From positions 718,513-782,512 of the forward strand of contig RPFO01000106.1 of NCBI GenBank assembly GCA_009746045.1: 64,000 nucleotides of DNA, read 5' to 3'. The position numbers were made by a program, and so were the translations under genes. The stretch's first letter is position 1. Each line of letters opens with the position of its first letter. Below the pieces are notes generated by a model, which was given only the letters and a program-made list of their open reading frames with translations, was not told where the DNA came from and did no database searches. This DNA is from Mesostigma viride. Taxonomy: Eukaryota; Streptophyta; Mesostigmatophyceae; Mesostigmatales; Mesostigmataceae. This document shows positions 48,120 through 61,300 of the stretch, one piece after another.

Positions 48120-48940
48120 GTAGTTGTCTGAGAGGAAAGACACGAAGGCCGCGGGAGCCGCGTGGCTATCTCTAGGAAGACCTGCATGGAAGGAGACAGA
48201 GGGTAACAAGAAAGGTTTATCTATAGGGAGAACACACACACACACACACATGTACACAACAAAAGTGTAGAAGATAGCTTGGATTAGGACAATATCCCCA
48301 TCTCGATCATGCAGGTAGCCCGAGGATTCGGGCATGATACGTAGAGGCGAACTTTGTGTAATTATTAGCATAGTACTCCGTGACATGACCCCGAGAGTTG
48401 TGGGTGAACGGGCTCGGTATTCCCCCCCAAACCCTCAGGTTCTGGGAGTCAGGCCTGTATATTCTCCCAAACCAGCCTCCGCATGAGCTCCATGCCTGCA
48501 TGCATGTGCTCATGCAGTTTGAAATCCACCGTGAAGCCCGGATCGACCTGACGAGCGACTGCCTTTGCACAGGGGTTGCCAGTCTAGCAACCTGTACCCT
48601 ACTGGCCGATGTGTCACTTGCCGCACGTTGGCATCTAGTACAATAACTAGAGTGTGGAATTCTATTAAGTGAGACAGCTATTCTATATGTACAATAGCCA
48701 AGCACGTCGCTGAAAGCAAAATCACATGCGGGAACCGGAATAGCGTAATAACAGCAGGAGTTCTCTTGATTAGCCGCTGGGAAGAAAACCAGCCAAAAGT
48801 CAACTCCAGCTAACTCCATCAGAGAGCCAGTCAAGTTGCCAGAAGAGCACGTGCAGAAGTTTGCTGCATGGCCTCGTTCCAGTTCCATGGTCTCCAGGGA
48901 AGCGCAAAACATGCTGAACATCCTTGAATACAACCTCAGA
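48120..48940. other. Non-coding stretch before the unassigned ORF
   Basis: It contains a short CA run (48233-48250) and otherwise unique sequence without a convincing protein on either strand. Confidence 0.45.
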
Positions 48941-48941
48941 C

Positions 48942-49526
48942 TTAGCCCACAAATATGATGCCTTGTGGGGTGTCGAGGCGCATGGGAATGAAGAATGGTA
49001 TAGCCACGCAGTCGCGAAGTCTCATCCCCGCACCTGCTGCCTTCAGGACCAGCCGGCTCATGTCCCATACCATCTCTGGTCCGAGCACGTCACCCAGCTC
49101 AAACACAATAAGTTCCCACTCTTGCTGGTTATCTCGATTCGTGACCAGGGCTACGCGGGTGTCTGGACTGGGGCTCTTCCCGTCGTTGTCAACCCAGCTC
49201 CCACCCATCAGCTTGGGCCAATGAGAAGCCGTTGGTCTTGACCGTTTGGCCTGGTGCTCAAAGGAAACTGTGTTTGTGTCAACTCCTTGGTCCTCTAGCG
49301 AAGGGATGGTGATAACGACACCGAGCGGGCATGAACGTAACATTGCATAAATTTTGTTCGTGTCATGCCACATTTCAACGCAGTCGTGCACCTCGTAATT
49401 CTCAGAATGGAATTGTAATACCGCCACAAGCCGAGATGTGTCTCGAATAGGTAAGAATGAGACCGGGCCATTTTCGCTTGCGGAAAACCCCGCAAGGACG
49501 TTGTTGACGGGCATTTCACGGGCCAA
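48942..49526 (-). CDS. Hypothetical protein, 194 aa
   Basis: I do not recognise this ORF. It is the only long frame between 48 and 52 kb not explained by a repeat or a retroelement. Its composition is protein-like and mixed, with Trp, Cys and a hydrophobic/charged alternation. The start is MAREMPVNNVLAGFSASENG. Middle segments CVEMWHDTNKIYAML, LGVVITIPSLEDQG and VTNRDNQQEWELIVFELGDV suggest a folded alpha/beta protein. The C-terminus is IPFFIPMRLDTPQGIIFVG. No signal peptide or membrane segment is visible. It lies between mobile-element remains and may itself be a captured gene fragment or an element-encoded accessory protein. Expression is unproven. Confidence 0.4.
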   Translation of the reverse strand: MAREMPVNNVLAGFSASENGPVSFLPIRDTSRLVAVLQFHSENYEVHDCVEMWHDTNKIYAMLRSCPLGVVITIPSLEDQGVDTNTVSFEHQAKRSRPTASHWPKLMGGSWVDNDGKSPSPDTRVALVTNRDNQQEWELIVFELGDVLGPEMVWDMSRLVLKAAGAGMRLRDCVAIPFFIPMRLDTPQGIIFVG

Positions 49527-50756
49527 CGGGCAATTGGTGCTGCGGACAATGTTCCTGGTGAGGCTTCAACGTGCACGGCGGTCTGGTACGAGAACTGTAT
49601 CCAAGTTTAAATGGTTTCCTTTTAGTAAATGGTCTTGGATGATAATTAATTATGGATGCTTCGCCCTAGAAAATACTTCCGAACGCCCGATCAAGTCTAC
49701 ATCCGAACGTCCTACTACAGGTCTACACTCTACAGCCCAGCTAGGTTCATCCGGGAACCTCGCGAAAGCTAGAGCTTGGGACTCCACGTGGCGACCCCAA
49801 CTGTACACGTGCAGTAGTAGCGCGAAGGTCAGCTGTTGTCTGTGTCACGGACTGCCTACAGTACGAATACCGGGGAAATGGGTATATTTTTTAGTAGCCA
49901 ATTACATGTATGGACCAAAGAGTACGAATACCGGTACCACTATAGATTCTCTGCTGCCCTTGGGCGGCGTGGGACACAACAACAACAACCAACAACAACA
50001 ACAACGAATACCGGTACTGTACTGTAACCAGCTTCTGCTTTATGTACAGCAGAATACGCTTCTGCTGTGTGTACGCGCGTAAAACGGTCTTCAGCTGCTT
50101 TCAAGGGCAAGCGCGGTGGCCAAGACGGTGCCCGCCCTGCAGTCGGAATTATCGGCGATTAGACCGTCGCGTCGTCCCGACCGGTCCGGCTGGCGGCCGC
50201 ATGGCGAGTCGGCGGATACAAAGATTTACCGACGTGTTTACTCATCGCCTATTGCCTCTATTTATCTATTTACACGTTGACTTGCGTCACGTGGCGTGAG
50301 CATACTAAGTAGTCCTCAGTGCCCAGGTTAGAAATGGGATGGGTTAATGCGGCCACTTCATATTAAATGCGGCCGACTGAGTGGTTTACCTCATAATCAT
50401 TCCTCTTCTTAGTTCTCACGTTCTTTCATCTTTTAGTTCAGTTCTTGAATTGAACCGGCCGGCACAAAATTATTATCAAGGAGACAACCAGCGCATCGGA
50501 TGGAGGCGGGCCAGACTGAATCAGTTCGGCCGAGCCGAGAATCCGGACTGGTCATGGTATCAGTTATACCGTATAATAGACGAGCCTCACTCAGTATTAT
50601 TGGACATCAGCCGGTCTCCCGTTCGTGTCGTTAGTTTCTTTTTTTATGTATAGTCAGTTCCTTTGTCACCATCATGCTATCCATCAGCACCCGCCGCTGC
50701 CCGGCACATGGCAGTTAGCCTCCTTTCAGTCATGTTCGCCGATGCCATTAAGAAGT
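49527..50756. other. Intergenic DNA with no recognised gene
   Basis: It includes a short CAA-type repeat (about 49977-50005) and a GAATACCGGTAC motif that recurs three times (about 49863, 49925, 50007). Small ORFs here show no family features. Confidence 0.5.
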
Positions 50757-51095
50757 AAATTAAAATTGAATTATAACATGGCTCCGTCGGGAGATCATGT
50801 AGCATGAATTCCCTTGCTGATGGGTGGGGGTGAGCGCCGCCGCGAAGCCTAACTAAGCTAACTCTATAAGCTAATCTACAAAAAATCCTAGCTATTGGAC
50901 GTCAGCAAAGCGCCCAGGGCTTCCTCGCGGTGGAGGGGGGGGGGGGGGGGGGGGGGCTTCTTGCCCACAGGGGCTGGCGTGTGGGCCTGGACAATGGTCT
51001 GCCACCTCATCTTCTTGTCCTGCATAGCAGTCCAAGCAAGAGAGAGGGAGGAAATGCGGTGTTGAGAATGCCATCCGGCCTCCTCAATTAGTTTT
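50757..51095 (-). mobile_element. 5'-truncated 3' end of the same LINE family
   Basis: The minus strand reads SSLSLAWTAMQDKKMRWQT then IVQAHTPAPVGK, parallel to SLSLLLTAMQNKKRWQK then IVQAHTPAPVGK in the element at 46.0-47.4 kb. The following untranslated part also matches, including GGGAGATCATGTAGCA in both. Only about 340 bp remain, as expected from 5' truncation during retrotransposition. The proline stretch after VGK has expanded through a G-run of more than 20 on the plus strand (about 50936-50957). Confidence 0.75.
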
Positions 51096-51126
51096 ATTAT
51101 GTGCATGAGACAACCAATTTTATGCT

Positions 51127-51676
51127 AATTAATTAAACTCGTGATTCCGTTGGGAAGTCGCGGAGGAGTATTTATCCGGGCGATGGATGGATTGATCGTC
51201 TCTACTAATGGCAGGCTGCCATTACAGCAGAGGACAGCTCAGATGAGGATTATAGATACCCTTCTTAAGTAGTGACTACATTGTCGTCACTCGTCTCAGT
51301 TGACATGATTTCTGGCCTGCGCTGGTTGTCTCCTTGAAATGGTTGAGGCATGATGCAGACGATATTTTGTAACTTTTGTGGCCCCGGGCATCATGAGGTC
51401 TTGCTACAGACATGGCCCAGGTCATAGAGGACAACGAGCCCCCCCCTGTGGGGAAGCGCCCGCGTGTGCAAACCCGCGGGAGGCACGCCAGACAGCTCCC
51501 CTAGGGCAGCGTGAGGCTGTCTAGATAGATGTTGTAGTTAGAATGCTGTTAGATAGATGTTGTAGGTAGCTGATGTAGATAGACCGGTAGGACTGTTTGC
51601 ACCCATCCATCCATCCATCGGGGTTAATGCTCCGTGACTCCCCAACGGGAGCACGAGTCTAATTAATTAATTAATT
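51127..51676. mobile_element. Element with about 68-bp imperfect terminal inverted repeats
   Basis: The left end (51127-51194) and the reverse complement of the right end (51608-51676) share AATTAATTA, ACTCGTG, CCGTTGGG, AGTC and CGGAG, ending in GATGGATGG. Between them lie two short reading frames: MMQTIFCNFCGPGHHEV (from about 51351), resembling a retroviral-type zinc knuckle C-x2-C-x4-H whose last Cys is lost, and MAQVIEDNEPPPVGKRPRVQ (51412-51504). Both are too short to be functional. The inverted ends point to a non-autonomous element, and the zinc-knuckle remnant to a retroelement contribution. Confidence 0.55.
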
Positions 51677-52334
51677 CATTGCTACAGACAGCCGAACGGC
51701 CTCGCTTGCACTGTGGCCGGCGAATTCCAGACTATACATACACACAACTTTGAAAAAACTGTTGGCCAGTACTTCGGAATTTTTCGGAAATAAACGACAG
51801 AAAACAAAAAGGTTACAAGTCCAGGATTAGTTGTCTAGCTAATCACAAGAAGATCTCAACTGAGAAGAACAAGACATCGATTCTATATTGTGGGGCAGGG
51901 CCCTGAGCCAGGCCAGCTAGGTGATATGCAGGTGCATGGAGAGTGATAAATGCATGCTACCGTCCTCACCGTAGGGGGCGCGCCTGTACAACATGTTGCC
52001 AGACCAGCATGCCCAGCATCTTCCAACAAACGAAGGAGATGCCTATGCACATGGGTTTCATCGGTTAGACAAAATGAGGCAATTGTTTATGTAACTTTCT
52101 GATTTGTTTACTTATTGGGAACAGATGTGCTCCAAATTCCCTCTGACCAGGGTAACTTGCCCACAGTAACATGAACGATGGTTACCCTAGTATTGACAAC
52201 TAGGGCATCACTTGAGGGCAGTACATCATACCCCGTGCTCCTTGGTCATCAGAACAACACTTTTTTGCGATCATGGGAGCAGACATCAGAGTGATCCTGA
52301 CGACAATTGATCATGATCCGTGAGGGACAGCTTG
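51677..52334. other. 3' flank of UTP10
   Basis: Unique sequence downstream of the UTP10 stop codon. No further ORF of note is seen. The 3' untranslated region of UTP10 should lie here. Confidence 0.5.
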
Positions 52335-55300
52335 CTACTGCAGATATTGCTGTAAGTCCTCCCCAGAGAGCTCCTCGAGCCGTTTGATGAGCTCCTGGCA
52401 CTTCTGCACCACACGCATCTCTGGGTCTTCCAGCAACTCAGCCAGGAAGGGGATGGTCTCTGGAAGCAGTACCAAATACTCCTCCCCAAGGCGGTCCACC
52501 TGCGTTGGAGAGCAACATCCACAGCGCAAGGAAAACAAGTAGAAGAGAAGATTCTGTAGGTTAAATCTACCATGCCTTTCGGGTCCTTCGAAAACACGAG
52601 TCACTTGGCCATGCACAAAACCTGCATGTCCCAAAATCTTACACACGCCTGATGAAGTTCAGCACGCAAGTTATCAAGGAGACAACTAGCACTAATTGTG
52701 GGCATCGGCATTAGCAGGAGGGAAAGAGAGGGGGGGAGGGGGAGAGAGGGGGGGAGGGGCAAGACACACACATGCGTGTGCGCGCGCGCCGACACACACA
52801 CACACAGACGGGGGGGGGGGGGGGGGGAGAGAGAGAGAGAGAGAGAGGGAGGGAGGGAGGGAGGGAGGGAGGGAGGGAGGGAGGGAGGGAGGGAGGGAGG
52901 GAGGGAGGGAGGGAGGGAGGGAGGGAGGGAGGGAGGGAGGGAGGGAGGGAGGGAGGGAGGGAGGGAGGGAGGGAGGGAGGGAGGGAGGGAGGGAGGGAGA
53001 ACCAAGCGCGCAGAACCATAAATAGAGTCTGTGTTGCACCAGCTGCGTAACTCCGGCTGCATATCATCGAGAACATTGGCCTAGAGTATAACGGGAAACG
53101 AATGCCTTACCAGCATGGCCACCGTGGTCAGCCCCAGCATCTTGGTGCGGACGGACTCGGTGCGCGTGTTCATGAGCACCTGCATCAATCACCACGTCGG
53201 CGGGGCACAGAGAACGGGATGCAGGCGGTTAGCCTCGATGCGGTTGGCATGCCACCCAAACAGTGGCATGTGGCATGTGGCATGTGGCATGTGGCATGTG
53301 GCATGTGGCATGTGGCATGTGGCATGTGGCATGTGGCATGTGGCATGTGGCATGTGGCCCAAACTCGAAATCAAGCGGGGTTGGATCGTCAAACAGGCTC
53401 GCTTTTCTCCTTCACGTGCCGTTACACAGTGATGTCCAGGTACCCCTCGCATCCCTGCACTCGCTTGAGTGAAAGGAAACACAATATTACCTGAATGGCT
53501 ACAAGAGAATCCCCCCTAATGACAAATCGCAACCAGAGTAGCCGCAAAATCGCATCAAAATATGCGTGGCATCAAATTACTAAGAGACTTTTGCAGCAAA
53601 CAGCAGCAAGAATCCTTGTGCAGTCGCTATGTGCTGCGCACCCCATCTGACCTACTTCCTCCAGCATGACCGCCAGTGCGGCAACTAAAGCGTCCAGAGG
53701 CAACTGCCCCTATCAGGCCGTCAAGAACCAAACTTGGTGCACCCACCGCATGGTTGAGGGACTTTGACAGCTGGTCGTTGGCGCGCGACAGCGCCATCTC
53801 TGTCAAGCACTCGGCCAGCTGCGTGTCGAACGACGCGCACGCGTGCAGCACGGCGGATTCCTCGTCGTCGGCCGCGCCGCTGTCCAGGGCACGCTGCACG
53901 AGCGAGGACGGCGGATCCGCCAGCATCTGGTTGACCAGCTGCGGGAGGAGCTTCTGCAAATGGGGGGGCAGATGGGGTGGTAGAAGAGGGAGAGTAGAAG
54001 GGGAAGGGGAGGTAGAAGAGAGGGGGACCCAAACAGGCACATGAAGAGGCAACACAGGCGGCAACAGAAGAGACGATGAGCCATGTAGGAGAGCTCTACA
54101 AGCACCGGAGAAGCCGTACAGGCAACAAGGCAGCGTTATGAGCAACGGGGGGAGTCTTATGCTCGCATATAAATATGCTTCGCAACCCTACCCTACCGTA
54201 CCCTACCCTTCCCTACCCTACTCTAGCCTACCCTAGCCTACCCTACCCTACCCTACCCTACCCTACCCTACCCTACCCTACCCTACCCTACCCTACCCTA
54301 GCCTACCCTACCCTACCCTACCCTACCCTACCCTACCCTACCCTACCCTTCCCTACCCTACTCTAGCCTACCCTAGCCTACCCTACCCTACCCTACCCTA
54401 CCCTACCCTACCCTACCCTACCCTACCCTACCCTACCCTAGCCTACCCTAGCCTACCCTAGCCTACCCTACCCTACCCTACCCTACCCTACCCTACCCTA
54501 CCCCTACCCTACCCTACCCTACCCTACCCTACCCTACCCTACCCTACCCTACCCTACCCTACCCTACCCTACCCTACCCTACCCTACCCTACCCTACCGA
54601 CCCTATTATACCGTGCAAAGCTTCTCAACCCAACAAGATACCATCGGTGCGGCCTGCGGGCAAGTGCCAGCGTAGCCCTGGGCTGTGCCGGCCACCAACC
54701 TCCAAGGCCCCCCATATATAGCAGCTCCCCTCCCCCACTGCCCATATATAGCAGCGCCCCTCCCCCACTGCCCATATATAGCAGCGCCCCTCCCCCACTG
54801 CCCATATATAGCAGCTCCCCTCCCCCACTGCCCATATTAGCAGCACCCCTCTCCCCACTGCCCATATTAGCAGCACCCCTCTCCCCACTGCCCATATTAG
54901 CAGCACCCCTCCCCCACTGCCCATATATAGCAGCTCCCCTCCCCTCCACAACGGCCCGTTGTGGCACCTCCCATTCCCTCGATGCCTGCCCGTCCACCAT
55001 ACTCTTCCTCACCTCCACGAGAGCCATCTCAAGCACCTCCCCTCGGTCGTAGAGGAAGCACTTGTGCAGAGCCGCCACGACGCCTGCGCGCAGTCGCCAT
55101 TCGTGCTCCGCATCTGAGGCAGAGGGGGGGGGGGAGGCAAGGGAGTGGAAGGCGGGGGGCGGGAAGGGGAGGGAGGGAGGGAGGAGGGGGAGGGGGAGGA
55201 GAGGAATTGGGCCCATTTGCAGGGAAAACTGGTTAGAAAAAGTGCCGATATGAGGATCGGCAAGTCCACGAGGAAAAGCAGCAGGATTGGGGGTGGGAGG

Positions 55301-58300
55301 GAGGGAACCCCGAAGATGTAGCGTGTAGCGTGAAACCATCCTCACCGTAGCAGAGCTCAAAGCATGCCTGAAAGCAGTGACGCACACAACAGGCTGCAGC
55401 AGCAGCTGATGCCCCCCTTTAGTTTCCCTTGAGCTCTGAGAAGCTACATCTATGGATGAAAGATACAAACTCCCTAAGTTGGGAACCTTCCTAAGTTGGG
55501 AGCGAGCATCACTGTCAGGGACATACCGGCGGGCTGTGCCGCCGCCAGCTTCCTCTTCTTCTTCGACTTCTTCCCTGAGGTGGCCGCGATCCCACCCAGC
55601 ATCGTGATGCAGTCGTCGATGATGTAGCGGTAGAAGGGCACGAAGATGGACCTGCGTGTGGTGGGTGGGTGGGTGGGTGGGAGGGTGGGTGGGAGGGTGG
55701 GTGGGTGGGTGGGTGGGTGGGTGGGTGGGTGGGTGGGTGGGTGGGTGGGTGGGTGGGTGGGTGGGTGGGTGGGTGGGTGGGTGGGTGGGTGGGTGGGTGG
55801 GTGGGTGGGTGGGTGGGTGGGTGGGTTGGTTGGTTGGTTGGTTGGTTGGTTGGTTGGTTGGTTGGTTGGTTGGTTGGTTGGTTGGTTGGTTGGTTGGTTG
55901 GTTGGTTGGTTGGTTGGTTGGTTGGTTGGTTGGTTGGTTGGTTGGTTGGTTGGTTGGTTGGTTGGTTGGTTGGTTGGTTGGTTGGTTGGTTGGTTGGGAA
56001 CAGAGCGTGCCGTGAGAAAGCCGACACATCTATTTCTAAAGGCTGAGCCTAACCTATGTGCAAGGGAATAGAGAGAAGGACCTGTGGGTTTGTGCGGGAA
56101 TGGATACGCGGCGCACAGGATGGCACCGCGATAAAAAGTGGATTACACCATGTGCACGAGAAAGGTTAACACTGAGATGAGATGCAAGCGATTTGAGCAC
56201 GGGATTATGAGGAACAGTTTAGACAGAGGCACTGCTGGCTACAGAGCGGTGGCACCCAAAAAGCTCATTTGATCAAGGGCCTGCGAGGACTCCCTAGCTG
56301 TCCAACACAGCATGGCACAGCGGTCCAACACAGCATGGCACAGCGGTCCAACACAGCATGGCACAGCAGTCTAACACAGCGATCCTTTTCTGTGGCTTCA
56401 TACCCTCGCCACTGCCTGGAATATTTACAGTACCAAGACAGCACGGCACGAAAATTGGCCGGACCCTAGGCTTTTATTCTCGAGCATCCACTCAGAATTC
56501 CCGGCGGTGGGCTGAATCCATTGCCACCGTGCTTTCTACCTGCATCCGAGAAACCTCGTTCTTGACCTGCTTCCTCCAGTTTGATTCTCGCAGGCATTCC
56601 GCGGGGGACCGTGGCCCAGGAGGGCACTTGGCACGCTGTCCCTTCACTACTTGGTGTGGAAGGAGGCACAAGGTATCATCTATCATTTCTGGGCAGGCAA
56701 TTTTGTGGCTACTTTCGGAACCTTCAGTAGCTGTGAGCTCAAGCAGCACTTGGTAGGCCTGGAGCGGGCGCCAGGCTTTACCTCAGGCGCGCCGCCAGCG
56801 CGTTGACCACGTGGATGAGCACAAGGCTGCGCTGGATGTGGCCGCGAGTGTCGTCGGAGCCAGGGCCCTCGCTGGGGGGCGACGTGGCCCAGTCTTGTAA
56901 GCGCACAAAGAGGGGGCGGAAAGAATTCTCGCTCAGCTGGTGATTGGGGGCGAGGGGGTGGGGGTGGGGGGGGGGGACCAGTGTGCGTGTGGGTGGGGTG
57001 GGTGGGGTAGGGTGAGGGAGGGGAGGCATACAGCATTAGCATTGTTCAAACACCGGCAGCACGGGAGGGGGCACCGTTATTCCGGAAACCATCACGATTG
57101 GGTATACAATAATCTGGGGTATATAAAAATTATACAATAATTTGGGGGTGGGGGCAAACCAAAATTTATTTAATTAGATTTAATTAATTAGAAAAGCATG
57201 GGCTGGGGTAAACCACGTGCTTTAGGTACAAGTTTACTGCGTGTTGGGAAGCATAAATACACGCTCGGGTGTCATGTGCCTGCATGACGGACAGATGGCA
57301 ACAGTCAGGGGCACATGCCTCCGAGCTTGAATGCATGGACGGGTGGGTGGGGGGGTGCGGGGTGGGTGGGTGGGTGGGTGGGTGGGGGGTGGAGGGTGGG
57401 TGGGTGGGGTGGGGTGGGGGCAAAAAAAATACTAATATTAAAAGATATTGACAGGACAACTTGGTAATGGGGGGGGGAAATCCATAGCCGAACTATTGTC
57501 TATGGGAAAAAGCAGTTAGGAAAAAATTCGACCAGCATAACTTGGCAAGCAGAAAGACACGCTGCCCCAACACGGCACTGCTCCCCATCGAGGCACTGCT
57601 CCTGCCACGCACCTTCAGCACCAGGGCCACAAATGCGCTTATAGCGGCAGCCTCGGTCGCTTCTGGCACACGCCCCTCACTGCCCTTGCCCTCGTCGCCC
57701 TCCTCCTCCTGGCCCTCAGGCGTCGGGAGGCCGGTGCGCCGCAGGTCGAACGCGGACAGGAAGAGGTCAAAGAGAGGCTGCAGGTACGCAGTGACGACGG
57801 GACGGCTGGCGTCCACCACGATGCCTTGCAGCAGCTGGAAGAGGGCCACACAGGCACCCTGCAAAATGGAGGGGGAGGGGGGGAATGGGCGCCAAAGAGT
57901 AGCACATCAAAGCATTATCAGGTGCTATGTCGCGGGGTGTTTCGGTCTCCCTGTCTCCATGCACCTGTCTCCATGCACCGCCAGAGTGAACGCGGGATGT
58001 GAGACTCTTCATGCATGTTTTGGTGGTCGCGGCGTGCTTTGATGGTCGGGGCGTCGCAACAGCTGGCAGACTCACGCTTGTGGCCATCATCTACCAACAG
58101 AAGGGTGTATATAGGCCATTGCCATCGTGTCATTGTGTGTCATGGAATGATCGAGCCCTGAGTCCTAGGCAGGATGCGTGCTGCATGACAGTTGTGGAGG
58201 GGCTGAACGGTCCCTCGCTGGCGTCGGCCCTCTCCTTTTTATGGTGCCATAAACCTTATCGTTCATAGTGCAGAAATGGACGTATCCAGAACCAGGCCAA

Positions 58301-61300
58301 TCACAACTCCATTGTACAAGCCACTAGCTTATACTTTTTCATCGGAACACATCCTTGCGCAATGTAGCCAGAACAAAGGCGATCGCATCCCCATGGCAAT
58401 GGTGAACTTGACGATGGGAATGGCGAGGCAGATTGCATTGCGCCAACCCACCTCTCCCATGGTGACGGCGTCGGCAAACGAATCGGTGACGGGTCGAAGA
58501 AGTAACCGCACCTGCACCAAGTAGAAGCAGTCGTTCAAAGGGCACGGATCCAAACCACAGTCAGCCCTGCCATATTTGACCTCGAACGCTTGACAGGCAC
58601 ACTACAGCATACCCAAATCGAAAGCTATACTATTTATGAGATGGGAAGCAGGACCCTCCATGTACTCTTACATGAAACTCTCTTATATAAAAGGTGTGAA
58701 AGCGGGTGGGTAAGCGGAAGGGGAAGGGGAAGGGCCTCTCTCTATAAAGGGTGTGATATCAGGCTCATGAGCCGTCAGGCAAGGGTTACCTTTGATGGGC
58801 AAGAAGACCCAACTGACGCAACTGCACAACTATGCAATCCAACTCCTTCAATCCTCCTTAAAACCCCCTTCAAAACCTCTTCAAAACCACTTCAAAACCC
58901 CTTGACAACCCCCTTCAAAACTTCCATCCTCTTCAAAGCCCCTTCAAACAACGGACCGCGCTCGCAAAGCCTAGCACACGGCACGTTGACATTCGAGGAA
59001 CCAGGCACGGCCAGGTGTCGGTAGAGAGGCTCACACATGTCAAACATCTGCGACTGATAAGAGTTGTTCAGGAGATAATTCTGCCAGATGCGCGGAGGAA
59101 ACAAAAGTTGTGGAGGAGAGACGCTGTACCAAACTGGGATGGAGACATACAGGTTGATAGCCAAAGTGCTGAAGTGGTCAGAAATCTCGTGTGGATGGCT
59201 CATGCACTGGAGGCATGCGCGGCTTTATGGCCCGCTGCCCAGTTGTTTATCGCCGGTGAGAAATGCTCATCACGCCACCTGGGAAATAAGTAGGTCAATA
59301 GGTGCATGAGCATGCACTTGAGCATGCCACGGGGTACAATAGGGAATTGTCCCACATGGTGTCCTGGGGGCTGGGAGGCAAGACAGGGGAGCTACGTGCC
59401 ACAACACACAGCGATATTTAACACACAGTATGCATTCGGGAAGCACGCCCATGTAGCTGTGACCGGTTCCCCACACACAGACGTAGGCCCGCCGCGGTCA
59501 AATAAGACCATATCGTCCATGGTGAAGAGGTTCTTGACCCCACATTGAACTTTGACGAGAAAGCATGCAGGGGAATGGAAGGAACGGCCGGACACGCTCC
59601 AGCTAAGGCACGCCCACGCAACCACTGAAACCACCGCAACTAACAATTCCCACCGTGCTGCGGTGCCCCCCCCCCCCAACAAAAAATCACTGCAGCCCAA
59701 CCGCACATCACTGCTGCCCCGACCCCCTTGACGACTGCCCCATCCTACATCATTGCTGCCCCCCCCCCCCCCATCCTGCAAGCCCATCCTCCCTCCATCA
59801 ATGCAACCCCACGTATGTGGCCAAGTAACAGATACTCCACAGCACGAAGCATTTGATGAGCACCAGGGAGATGACGATGCCATCCCTGTCCAACGCCGCC
59901 CGTGTCCCCCTAGTACCCCCCCCCTCTGCCACGAGTGACAAGTCATCAACCGGCGACAAGTCCATCATGCCCCCTAGTACGCCCCCGGCTGCCGTCGCCA
60001 CTGCCCACGGCCCAGCCAACGGCATGGATTGTCACCCACCCACAGCCCCACGGCGCACAAGTGTGGCCCACCTACGGGGAAAAACGGTTCAAAGCTTTGT
60101 TTCCCATTTCTCTTCTTTGGCGGGCTTACAACAAAAGTTCATTCAGCCCCCGGGTGCCACGACAGGCCTGGGCCATGAGTACCGTCCAAGGCCAGAAATA
60201 CTTTTAGAAAAAATCTCCAACGCGTCCTGCCCTTATCCGCCCATGAACCCCTTACCCCTACTAACTTGTGGAACCTTGTGCGGGCGTGCCGCATGCACCC
60301 CTAAACGCTCACGTACCTCTACCGACTTGGGCAGGCAGGCCAGCGTCTCGGCCAGCGACCCGGTGAGGGAGGCCAGATTCCGCTGCCGCATCTGGCGCAA
60401 GAACAGCGGCAAGAAAAGGCGCAGGGACAGCGGCGACAAAAGATGCAAGACGAGCGGCAGGAAAAGGCGCAAGAGCCGGCGCGAGTGGTCAGGGGAGGGC
60501 GCACGAGAAGGCGCAAGTGGCAAGGAAAGGCAGCAGGGGTGACGGATGGACCCACGTAAGCCAGGGCAGCAAATATGTCATGAATAAAGATAGATACTCT
60601 ACATAATGGTCACTGAAAACATTAGGCACAAGTGAGAACTGTTCCCAGTTGAGGAACAAACCAAGCAAAAGCGCGCGGGGGGGGGGGGGGGGAGATCATC
60701 ACGATTCGCAAATGGGAAGCTTGGGAAGCCAACAATGACGAACAATAAGCACTACTAAATAACTAAGTAACTACTACTAAATACGCCAGGAAAACGGGAT
60801 ATACCTTGAACAGCAGGTGCAGGATGCTCGGGAGGTAGGGGTTGAGGAATGGCCCGAAGTCGCGCAGAAGTCCCTGCAGCGCCGACAGGAATGCGCCCAA
60901 GTATTCCTTGTTTGCGTCCGCAGCCTCGGCCGCCTCCTCCGCCCCGGGCCCCTTGCCTCCATGCCCCTCTCTCTTCTTTTTCCCAGCACCGCCAGTGCCA
61001 GCATCCGCGTCGCTGGCATTGAGGGCCTCGAGGGCAGACGAGGCCAGGTCCAGTGTGGCGGTCACGTAGGCAGGCAGCGCGGGCAGGAAGCGGGGCCCCA
61101 GCACCGCGGCAACAGTAGCAGCGCACTTGACGGCTTGCCCGGCCACCATGCTGCATGGGGATGATGGTGAGGAGGAAGAGATCGGGCGCGGGCGGCCAGG
61201 TTGAAGGCGGGATGGTGGTGATAGAGAGCGGTGGTGAGGAGAGCGGTGTTGATGGTAAGGGCGCTGTGATCGTACTAACTTCCGTAACCACTTTCAGTAC

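Noticed and set aside
54584-56029. 481-codon minus-strand ORF with TNQP and THPP repeats
   Set aside because: It strings together two real UTP10 exons with tetramer and 30-bp repeats. The splice sites show that most of it is intron.
59392-59949. 185-codon minus-strand ORF inside the UTP10 region
   Set aside because: The flanking exons (60391-60317 and 58511-58452) join in phase without it, and it resembles nothing in UTP10.
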